The translations under genes were made by a program, and so were the position numbers. From Nanobdellota archaeon (lineage in GTDB: Archaea > Nanobdellota > Nanobdellia > Pacearchaeales > GW2011-AR1): a stretch of 9,092 nucleotides of DNA. Positions 1-5,148 of the stretch are shown here, in pieces. Under the pieces are notes generated by a model. The model did no database searches and was not told the origin of the DNA. It was given only the letters and a program-made list of their open reading frames with translations. Position 1 is the stretch's first letter; the number at the start of each line of letters is the position of its first letter. The stretch is taken from contig JAHIVR010000218.1 in assembly GCA_018816625.1 (NCBI GenBank), forward strand, positions 1-9,092, given 5' to 3'.

Positions 1-697
1 AGTCATGGATATAGATCTCTGTAGCTGCCGTCCCGCCATTTCGTATGCCAGAGATAGAGAAGTTGCCATCAATCTTGGAGTTTCTTATTTCATGATTGGC
101 TCCACCCCTGATTGAAATGGCCTGTGCCCCTCCAGCAGCATCAGCACCATTGATAAAGACGCCGTCAACTAAGCCCCTGGTCGCCGCCTGTGTGAAGGCA
201 ATCCATGTAGATGTTTCACCAGTGACGTCTCTCATCTCGGAGTCGATAATTTTAAAATCATCTCCGCTTACCTGTATAAACTGGACAATGACATCTACTC
301 CGCCTGTCATCAACCCGCCTACGATAGTAACGTTGTCGGCAGTCACGTTTACCGCGCCAGTTACAGCGCCGGTTACATTGATCGTAGCCCGATTCGACCC
401 CGAACCCATTAAGACTACTGTGATGCCAGCTACATCAAGAGCAAGCCCGCTGGCAGCTGTTATTGTCTCAGTATGCCCCGGAGATGCCATGATAATATCC
501 CCGTTACTCGCTGTGCATCTCCCAACGGCGTAATCAATCGTGTTGAAAGCTGTCGCGGGCGTCTTACCATCGTTCTGATTGCTGGTACCCGCTACTCCTG
601 AATCTACCCACCAGACGTTACCAGCATAGGTATTCAGAATAGGAGTGCCCCTGACAATCAGTCCTTCCTTGAATCCATTCGGATAATGACTTGGCAT
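1..697 (-). CDS. Probable beta-helix phage virion protein, N-terminal part
   Basis: This reading frame starts at an ATG at 697-695 and stays open to the left edge, giving 232 residues of an incomplete protein. After a short leader (YPNGFKEGLIVRG, residues 5-17) comes a segment with VWWVDSG (28-34), TPATAFNTIDYAVG (46-59) and NGDIIMASPGHTETIT (65-80), followed by short beta-strand repeats rich in V, I, G, N and T up to the edge (for example ATINVTGAVTGAVNVTADNV). This is the look of right-handed parallel beta-helix proteins; the 'xATIDYAIG..NGDII...PGH.ETI' pattern is one I associate with phage proteins encoded near capsid genes. A role as surface fibre, spike or decoration protein is inference, and no catalytic residues can be assigned. 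The start is uncertain: only a weak GAAAG precedes the ATG, an in-frame TTG lies 15 bases upstream, and an in-frame TGA lies 30 bases upstream. It sits 125 bases after the capsid gene. Confidence 0.75.
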   Translation of the reverse strand, partial: MPSHYPNGFKEGLIVRGTPILNTYAGNVWWVDSGVAGTSNQNDGKTPATAFNTIDYAVGRCTASNGDIIMASPGHTETITAASGLALDVAGITVVLMGSGSNRATINVTGAVTGAVNVTADNVTIVGGLMTGGVDVIVQFIQVSGDDFKIIDSEMRDVTGETSTWIAFTQAATRGLVDGVFINGADAAGGAQAISIRGGANHEIRNSKIDGNFSISGIRNGGTAATEIYIHD

Positions 698-822
698 AAT
701 CTTTCGGCGCAAGGTCTCTATGTTTCAAGAGGGAACGCTACGCCATCCTCCTTTCAATTAAGTTATCTCAAATTGTCCTCGTTCTGTTCGCACCACGCTA
801 CCGTGCGCTACGCTCTGTGCGC
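698..822 (-). other. Intergenic gap between capsid and beta-helix genes
   Basis: This 125-base gap carries no convincing gene. Read on the minus strand it has a GC-rich part just after the capsid stop, with two copies of GCGTAGCG (736-743 and 806-813) and a near copy at 796-803, then an AT-rich part ending in a strong ribosome binding sequence at 747-754. A weak stem CGCAC/GTGCG can form in the GC-rich part, but no run of T follows it, so it is not a typical intrinsic terminator. Confidence 0.5.
744..754 (-). promoter_or_regulatory. Stranded Shine-Dalgarno sequence with a two-codon ORF
   Basis: The minus strand reads AAAGGAGG directly followed by ATG GCG TAG. The ribosome binding sequence is as strong as those of the well-placed genes here, but the ATG touches it with no spacer and opens only a two-codon frame. 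The next plausible gene start, the beta-helix ATG at 697, is about 50 bases further on in another frame. It may be a relic of a lost start, a standby site for ribosomes, or chance. Confidence 0.4.
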
Positions 823-1731
823 TTACACCCCAGGACTTCCATACACTCCCCTGAAATCTCCCCATGAAGTGACAAACCGCATTGTGCCCTTAGTTTTCAG
901 ATCACCAGTGTCAAAATCCTCACCTGTCTTAACCTTAAACTTTCTGCGCCAGAAGAAGTTCAGATCGTGATCGTCCTTATCGGCAATCAAGAACCACGCT
1001 TTTGAGGCTGTCAGAAAGTTATTTACTATGGGAGTCAGGCCCCACTTTTTGAACGCATTGGTAGCGTTCTCGGCTGTATCATGCCTGAGAGTTGACTTTA
1101 ACAACTCTATGGCGGCAAACTCCTCATTGGGGTGAGTTAGCAACTTTACCGGCTTGGTGTTCTGCCTTAAATTGGCGTGATCTCTCATGTCGGCCACATC
1201 GTTAATTGCCTGCCTCAAACTCGTAACCGAAAGATCAGCATCCGTTGTAAGTCTGTTCTGCTCCGTCCCACCAGCCTTATACAAAGGGTGATCCGTAGCA
1301 AATAACGATTTGCCATCAGGCCCCAAATTAGCAGTGGCCGTACTGAATCCGTTGTTGAATATATCAGCGCATACTATCTCAACAGACTCCGCAGCGCCTT
1401 TGCCGAGGGCCTTGCCCATTTTAGCCATTATACTGTAAAGATCGTCCTCCTGCATGACTTCCGAAACACGAAAAGCCAATCCGTACTCAACGTGCGTATA
1501 CCTTTTCTTCCAACCCTGAACAGGATCGTCATAGGCTACGGCCGCGCCCTCTTCCTTTACAGGGAAAAGACCCAGACCAGTTGTCATCGCATCCTCTTCA
1601 AAGTTCTTCGAAGAGGTATGCACGTTAAAAATCTGCGAATACTGCTCGGGGTAAGAATTGTACTTGTTGAAAATTACCTTTCTCAGCCCCGAAGCTATCA
1701 GGTAACTATAATTCTGCGTTATCTGTGCCAT
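823..1731 (-). CDS. Major capsid protein, Mu gpT-like HK97 fold
   Basis: This 302-residue protein is the most likely main shell subunit. Its length is close to Mu major head protein gpT. It shows features typical of that family: an N-terminal helical part, a strand-rich middle (AVAYDDPVQGWKKRYTHVEY, 65-84), a long helix (DLYSIMAKMGKALGKGAAES, 97-116), the loop with SLFATDHPLY (142-151) that matches the 'lF..dHp' signature, then KPVKLLTHPNEEFAAIELL (193-211), AWFLIADKDD (245-254) and a closing TSWGDFRGVYGSPG (288-301). No N-terminal scaffold domain or processed leader is evident, consistent with a separate scaffold gene. The ATG at 1731 follows AGAGGAAATA. It lies 39 bases after the decoration protein gene, the common partner order in phages. 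The family call rests on motif recognition; a more distant HK97-fold family is the main alternative. Confidence 0.88.
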   Translation of the reverse strand: MAQITQNYSYLIASGLRKVIFNKYNSYPEQYSQIFNVHTSSKNFEEDAMTTGLGLFPVKEEGAAVAYDDPVQGWKKRYTHVEYGLAFRVSEVMQEDDLYSIMAKMGKALGKGAAESVEIVCADIFNNGFSTATANLGPDGKSLFATDHPLYKAGGTEQNRLTTDADLSVTSLRQAINDVADMRDHANLRQNTKPVKLLTHPNEEFAAIELLKSTLRHDTAENATNAFKKWGLTPIVNNFLTASKAWFLIADKDDHDLNFFWRRKFKVKTGEDFDTGDLKTKGTMRFVTSWGDFRGVYGSPGV

Positions 1732-1770
1732 TATTTCCTCTCCTTTATGAAATCCAACACCCCCAGCTCA

Positions 1771-2292
1771 CTATATACCAGCGCGTCCCAGCGGGAGTAG
1801 CACGTGCTCGTTGATCGTGACTAACAATTCGGACCACGATCCCCATGCGTTACCAGGAACGTTATACAGCCCCACTATACGCAACTGAGCCACCCCAGCG
1901 GTATGTCCGCTAATATCCAATTCCTGTTTTGACAGTTTGGTCGTCTGATTCCCGGCTGTCGCCAAAATATCAGCGTTGTTGCCCACCGATGACTGTGTCG
2001 AAGCCGTAAGCCCCGTTGCATCGTCCTGAATCCTAAATAGCGTAAAGGGATCGTCATAGACCTTAAAGTTGGACTTTGCAGTGGAAGCGGTGACATACTC
2101 CGCCGATACTCCTAATAAATTCCCTCCCCCAGTAGAATAGACAGCCACATTCCCATCAGCCTCCAGTATTACTGCATCGCCAATATAGATCGCAGCTGCC
2201 AGGGCGTCTTTATTATAAGTCCCTATTCTGGGAGGCCCCCCCTGTGTTGTCTGGTGCGGAACTAATCCCCTTGGTGCATCTCTGTTTGCCAT
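1771..2292 (-). CDS. Probable head decoration or stabilisation protein
   Basis: This 173-residue protein begins MANRDAPRGLVPHQTTQGGP and continues with short beta strands and turns: IYIGDAVILEADGNVAVYST (36-55), LLGVSAEYV (59-67), FKVYDDPFTLFRIQDD (77-92), and a C-terminal strand region ending in HVLLPLGRAGI. The 'N.DAPRGL.P' opening with a following 'iGD.V' strand and 'GV' turn is a pattern I recognise from small beta-rich proteins encoded just before phage capsid genes; decoration is the role inferred from that position. There are no membrane segments or signal peptide. The start at 2292 is secure: GGAGG lies five bases upstream of ATG. It begins two bases after the stop of the 206-residue gene and is followed by the capsid gene, so it is probably translated from the same message at a high level. 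A short tail protein is less likely. Confidence 0.72.
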   Translation of the reverse strand: MANRDAPRGLVPHQTTQGGPPRIGTYNKDALAAAIYIGDAVILEADGNVAVYSTGGGNLLGVSAEYVTASTAKSNFKVYDDPFTLFRIQDDATGLTASTQSSVGNNADILATAGNQTTKLSKQELDISGHTAGVAQLRIVGLYNVPGNAWGSWSELLVTINEHVLLPLGRAGI

Positions 2293-2294
2293 TG

Positions 2295-2915
2295 TTACCT
2301 CCTCGTTTCCCGAATGTTAAAAGCGTTCAGGTGTTGCGATATAGTTTCCTCCACCTCACGCTTACTCATGCCCTTTCTCCTCAGAGCACTTTTCGTCTCG
2401 TCAACAGCCACGGTTATGTCATCCTGTAATTGCTTTCTCCTCTCTTTTATTTCGTCGTCATTCATTTTTTCCATCTTTCGCGCCATCTCCTCGGGCACTG
2501 CTGCAAGGGTCATCTCCCGCCGTTCAATTCTGGACGACACGGACGGATTACCATGCTTATCAATTCTTGTCTTTTCTCTGCCCTGGATAGGAAGATACCC
2601 ATCCAGCTTTCTTTCCGATATTTCGTCCGTAATTATCCAGCGCGGTCTGAAACCCTGCTTATCCAGTTTTTCTTTAATCTCCGGGTCAATAGCCATGAGA
2701 TTGGGCCGAAAGAGCGAATCATCTACATCGATACGGGGATACTTTCCGTCTGTCGTTCCACCTTCGAATGTGAGTTCGGAGTCATCTTGAGCCTTAGTCT
2801 CGGACTCACTAACGGCGACCGATGGTTCGTCAATAAGGATCGGCTCTTGCTCTGCTCGAGGAGTTCTTGTGTCTTGAGCAACTCCTTTCCCCACTCCTTT
2901 TCCTTCTCCTGCCAT
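2295..2915 (-). CDS. Charged phage protein of unknown function, start inside upstream gene
   Basis: The reading frame encodes 206 residues. Residues 1-35 are glycine, basic and proline rich and look unlike the rest. From about residue 36 the protein becomes acidic (SESETKAQDDSELTFEGG), then carries DGKYPRIDVDDSLFRPNLM (56-74), IDPEIKEKLDKQGFRPRWI (76-94) and, from about 136 to 206, a strongly charged helical tail likely to form coiled coil. The 'PEI...GF..RWI' element recalls small capsid-region proteins of other phages, where 'P.EI' and 'RWV' occur together; I do not know a function for them. A head-assembly or internal virion role is inferred from position. The ATG at 2915 follows AAAGGGACGAACT, a fair binding site, but lies within the glycosyltransferase gene. 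No later ATG precedes residue 74, and an early GTG at residue 8 would hardly change the overlap. The downstream two thirds are well supported; the first 35 residues are less certain. Confidence 0.65.
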   Translation of the reverse strand: MAGEGKGVGKGVAQDTRTPRAEQEPILIDEPSVAVSESETKAQDDSELTFEGGTTDGKYPRIDVDDSLFRPNLMAIDPEIKEKLDKQGFRPRWIITDEISERKLDGYLPIQGREKTRIDKHGNPSVSSRIERREMTLAAVPEEMARKMEKMNDDEIKERRKQLQDDITVAVDETKSALRRKGMSKREVEETISQHLNAFNIRETRR

Positions 2916-3577
2916 AGTTCGTCCCTTTCTTTTAGAACTTCCAACGTAGCCTGTTCATACGCGTACTTAATCTGCAAGGTCGAAGCCCTGCATAGATGAT
3001 TACACTGGACATCCAAATCCACAGCAACGGTAAATCCAACAGCTTTTGCCCTGATACAAAAGGTGAGATCACCGCCGTACTTCCTCGCCCCATACTCATT
3101 CAGCTCAGGGTAAAACGGTATCTTGAACTCAGGATGTTCAAACACCCGCCTGTGAATCATAATACAACCCGTGCCGATAGCGTCAACTGCCAGAAGTCCC
3201 CGCATAGAGGTCGGGTTGACTATCTTAAATATCCCCTCTGTCGAATTGTAATTGAAGATACACGGAGCCGGAACCCTGTTCGGCATATACGTCCCAAAGC
3301 AAAGAGCGCCACAGATGTCGTAACCGCTGTCAGCTAATCTCAAGGGTATATCCTGCGGTATCCCATCGTCATCTATCATCCACAACCACTCTTTGTCTGT
3401 TTTCAGAAAGTTATGCACTATAGCGTTCCGTACAATGTCCGGACCGTGCTGTCCGCTCTCAATAACCATCTCAAGATCGGGATACTCCCTAACAATGTCC
3501 CAGGTAAGCTCCACAAGGCCCTGGTTCAGATTGCCCCTTGTCGGGATTCCCAGGTAGATTTTATTAGAATCTGCCAC
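2723..3577 (-). CDS. GT-A-fold glycosyltransferase within the capsid module
   Basis: This 284-residue cytoplasmic enzyme probably moves a sugar from a nucleotide-sugar donor. The N-terminus IYLGIPTRGN (7-16) fits the donor-binding strand of family 2-like enzymes. WLWMIDDDGIPQ (64-75) holds the metal-binding DxD motif (D69-D71). The second half has VDAIGTGCIMIHRRVFE (131-147), then GGDLTFCIRAKAVGFTVAVD (168-187) and CNHL (192-195), matching the usual 'GED..FC.RA...GF...D....H' acceptor region, except that glycine 169 stands where glutamate is common. Residues 205-245 are E/K/Q rich and likely coiled coil; residues 246-284 look like low-quality sequence read over the next gene. GTG at 3577 is the start: GGAGG is nine bases upstream, and it overlaps the scaffold stop by 14 bases. 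The substrate is unknown; a capsid or decoration protein, or a host glycan, are possibilities. Confidence 0.8.
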   Translation of the reverse strand: MADSNKIYLGIPTRGNLNQGLVELTWDIVREYPDLEMVIESGQHGPDIVRNAIVHNFLKTDKEWLWMIDDDGIPQDIPLRLADSGYDICGALCFGTYMPNRVPAPCIFNYNSTEGIFKIVNPTSMRGLLAVDAIGTGCIMIHRRVFEHPEFKIPFYPELNEYGARKYGGDLTFCIRAKAVGFTVAVDLDVQCNHLCRASTLQIKYAYEQATLEVLKERDELWQEKEKEWGKELLKTQELLEQSKSRSLLTNHRSPLVSPRLRLKMTPNSHSKVERQTESIPVSM

Positions 3578-4412
3578 TTTGCACAGCCTCCGCTGCTTCT
3601 TTATACGCGTCCGCTATGTCCTCTTTCGATAATCCTAATCCCCTCGCTACGCTTGCTACGTCCTGCTGGGTAATACCAGGCAATGAAACATTGTCGTTCG
3701 TCGGCTGGCGTCCCGATGGAGATGTCGTGAAAGGCAGGCCCCGACCCCTGTTCTGAGCAGGCTTACCAGCAGAAGCAAGATGAGCGGACTTTGCCCTCCA
3801 ATAGGCTATCTCAAGAGTCCCAGAGGGATCGGTAAACGACTTGGTCTGTAGTTCGGGATCAGACTGAATTATCTGTTTAATCTGAGGCCCCAACCCTACA
3901 AGGTCGGTATGAGCTTGCGCGAGATCATTCGCCGCGTTCATGTGTTTATTCCGCTCCTGCTGCTGTCGTGTCTGCGTCTTGTCCTGGTCGTACACTTGTT
4001 TTTCAAGATATTTTGCGGACAGTTTCTTTTCGATTGCCGGTAAAAGAAAGGTCTCTATCACTTTCTGGGTCTCAGCGCGTAACTCGGGATCTTCCACATG
4101 GCCATAAGGATCAGAGGCATCATCGGGGTCTTGCTTTACGGGAGTCCGAGACTGAATAGCACTCTGCTGCTGAGCTGACAACGTAGCATTCAACCCCCGA
4201 AGACCCTGATCAATCTCCTCCATCTTTCTGGACATTTGATCTATACGGGGATCGGGAGGTGTTTGAGGAGCTTCAGCCTTCGGCTCCGATGTTTTTTCAA
4301 CATCTGCTCCGGCGGCTTGCGGTCCACGACTAAACTCCTCAAGGTGGTCCATCGGATCGTCAACATCGAAATCACCCAAAAAGTCATCTCGATAAAACAC
4401 TCTATTTTTCAT
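3564..4412 (-). CDS. Probable capsid scaffolding protein
   Basis: This 282-residue protein is called scaffold from composition and place, not from a clear family motif. The first 60 residues are acidic and proline rich with little order (DDFLGDFDVDDPMDHLEEFS, residues 9-28). A helical part with coiled-coil character follows (57-88), then an acidic linker (94-110), a long helix RAETQKVIETFLLPAIEKKL (112-131), a Q/K/R-rich segment (143-160), a basic and disordered linker (216-240) and a C-terminal helical pair, ITQQDVASVARGLGLSKEDI (247-266). Scaffolds usually bind capsid protein through a short charged C-terminal helical domain, which this end could be. The start MKNRVF at 4412 is preferred over ATG at 4430, six codons earlier, because AAAGGAGG lies four bases before it. 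It follows a terminator-like hairpin, and its stop overlaps the glycosyltransferase start. An internal virion protein is the alternative. Confidence 0.68.
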   Translation of the reverse strand: MKNRVFYRDDFLGDFDVDDPMDHLEEFSRGPQAAGADVEKTSEPKAEAPQTPPDPRIDQMSRKMEEIDQGLRGLNATLSAQQQSAIQSRTPVKQDPDDASDPYGHVEDPELRAETQKVIETFLLPAIEKKLSAKYLEKQVYDQDKTQTRQQQERNKHMNAANDLAQAHTDLVGLGPQIKQIIQSDPELQTKSFTDPSGTLEIAYWRAKSAHLASAGKPAQNRGRGLPFTTSPSGRQPTNDNVSLPGITQQDVASVARGLGLSKEDIADAYKEAAEAVQSGRF

Positions 4413-4416
4413 AAAT

Positions 4417-4424
4417 CCTCCTTT
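4417..4424 (-). promoter_or_regulatory. Strong ribosome binding site of the scaffold gene
   Basis: The minus strand reads AAAGGAGG four bases before the ATG at 4412-4410. It lies downstream of the other in-frame ATG at 4430-4428, so it decides in favour of the shorter form of the protein. Confidence 0.8.
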
Positions 4425-4450
4425 GACCATAATTTGCTCGATTAGCCAAC

Positions 4451-4492
4451 AAAAAAGCCACTGCCCGCATTGGTCATGACGGCAATGGCTTT
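4451..4492 (-). terminator. Intrinsic terminator between packaging and capsid genes
   Basis: On the minus strand the arms AAAGCCATTGCC (4492-4481) and GGCAGTGGCTTT (4465-4454) pair over 12 positions with one G-U wobble, and the distal arm runs straight into six T residues (4456-4451). The loop holds the small palindrome GTCATGAC. This is the form of a rho-independent terminator or attenuator for messages coming from the terminase and portal side. The plus strand has only three T after the hairpin, so it is directional. The scaffold start lies about 40 bases beyond it. Confidence 0.8.
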
Positions 4493-4502
4493 AATATCTC
4501 CT

Positions 4503-4519
4503 AATGGGAGCTACCCATT
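4503..4519 (-). other. Small hairpin upstream of the terminator
   Basis: Six-base arms AATGGG and CCCATT enclose the five-base loop AGCTA. No T tract follows, so it is not a terminator by itself. It sits 10 bases upstream of the main hairpin in the transcript and might be an operator, an RNA processing site or part of a larger leader structure. It could also be chance. Confidence 0.35.
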
Positions 4520-4564
4520 CAGGGCGTTGGCGATGTTAGTTACATCTATACTACTCTATACTCC

Positions 4565-4783
4565 TTATGGGCGTCTACGTCTCCCCACCTTAGTCGGCTG
4601 CGGACTACGAACCTTCGGCTTCTTAATCTTAGACAACTGATTCCTAAGCTGAGACAAAGACACTGGCTTAATTGTAGTCGGCTGCGGACTACGGGGAAGA
4701 CGGAGAGGACGAGGCGGAGTTGCCGGCTTCACGAGTCTCCTCACCTTAGTCGGCTGCGGACTACGGGGTTGCCTTACTGCCAT
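4565..4783 (-). CDS. Small basic proline-rich protein with RSPQPT repeats
   Basis: This 72-residue protein has three copies of RSPQPT: RSPQPTKV at 7-14, RSPQPTTI at 31-38 and RSPQPTKV at 59-66. Between them lie proline- and lysine-rich linkers and one short possible helix (LSQLRNQLSKIKK, 43-55); it ends GRRRRP. I count 13 arginines and 8 lysines and no aspartate or glutamate, so the net charge is about +21. It is probably unfolded alone and should bind nucleic acid or a very acidic partner. I do not recognise a family. Roles in condensing or packaging DNA, or as a minor internal head protein, are inference. The ATG at 4783 is well supported, with AAGGAGG five bases upstream, arguing against a chance reading frame. 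It lies 23 bases after the preceding gene and just before the terminator, as the last gene of the packaging block. Confidence 0.72.
   Translation of the reverse strand: MAVRQPRSPQPTKVRRLVKPATPPRPLRLPRSPQPTTIKPVSLSQLRNQLSKIKKPKVRSPQPTKVGRRRRP
4591..4765 (-). repeat. Three exact 19-base repeats within the basic protein gene
   Basis: The sequence TAGTCGGCTGCGGACTACG (plus strand) occurs exactly at 4591-4609, 4675-4693 and 4747-4765. The first and third copies share five further bases upstream (CACCT); the second and third share three further G downstream. Start-to-start spacings are 84 and 72 bases, both multiples of three, so each encodes RSPQPT in the same frame. Each copy is also a short hairpin, with TAGTC and GACTA separated by seven bases. 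Confidence 0.9.
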
Positions 4784-4806
4784 TGTATCCTCCTTACGTA
4801 AAATTA

Positions 4807-5148
4807 TCAGTCCAACTTCAGAAAGTCTTGCTCCTCTTCTCTGGGTGCGCTCTCACGCTGATGGCTGTTCCTTTCAGCAAGTATCTTTCTTAGCTGACCC
4901 AATATTTCTTGTGGCACACTCCAATGATCCATTAAACCTCTCTTAACACCAATCTTCAGTAGTGACGTTTCACCAGTAATGGAGTTCGAATAACGTAACT
5001 CGTGGTCAACAAGACTAATTAGTTCCTTCATTCGCTGCTCAAACTGCTTATACTCTACTGACTTGATGAACGTCTCCCACCCATCAATAAGGTCTTCTAT
5101 TCTATCGCTTTCCATATTAGAATAGAGCTGCCATAGTGTGTCAGCCAA
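4807..5148 (-). CDS. Small helical phage protein of unknown function
   Basis: The gene encodes 113 residues, mostly predicted helix: TLWQLYSNMESDRIEDLIDG (4-23), FIKSVEYKQFEQRMKELISL (27-46), a middle turn (YSNSITGETS), then PQEILGQLRKILAERN (79-94) and a polar acidic tail ending EEEQDFLKLD. There is no signal peptide, membrane segment or known catalytic motif. I do not recognise the family. Position just after the portal suggests a head assembly or head-tail joining role, but it could be an unrelated accessory gene. The start is TTG at 5148, which overlaps the portal stop within TTGGCTGA; GAGG lies nine bases upstream. A later ATG (residue 12) is possible but has no binding site. Translational coupling to the portal gene is likely. 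Confidence 0.7.
   Translation of the reverse strand: MADTLWQLYSNMESDRIEDLIDGWETFIKSVEYKQFEQRMKELISLVDHELRYSNSITGETSLLKIGVKRGLMDHWSVPQEILGQLRKILAERNSHQRESAPREEEQDFLKLD

Noticed and set aside
96..533. Plus-strand open frame of 145 codons
   Set aside because: It lies opposite the beta-helix gene, has a low-complexity P/T/A/S-rich product, and lacks a binding site; it is a shadow of the minus-strand codon pattern.
698..746. Possible gene from the stranded ribosome binding site through a TTG in the same frame
   Set aside because: The frame has an immediate TAG, then gives only a few dozen codons ending inside the beta-helix gene, whose own frame has clear protein features.
782..822. Hairpin after the capsid stop as a terminator
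   Set aside because: The stem is short with a large loop and no T run follows on the minus strand.
2314..2999. Two overlapping plus-strand open frames opposite the 206-residue gene and the glycosyltransferase
   Set aside because: Their products are rich in S, F, L and C with no domain-like order, and all neighbouring genes run on the minus strand with good binding sites.
3645..3652. Third GCGTAGCG copy as part of a dispersed repeat family
   Set aside because: It lies in scaffold coding sequence, is only eight bases long, and has no shared flanks with the copies at 736 and 806.
4443..4517. Short minus-strand frame through the terminator, reading KAIAVMTNAGSGFFVG then stop
   Set aside because: It starts after an in-frame stop, would need an ATT start, and its sequence is fully explained by the terminator hairpin and T tract.
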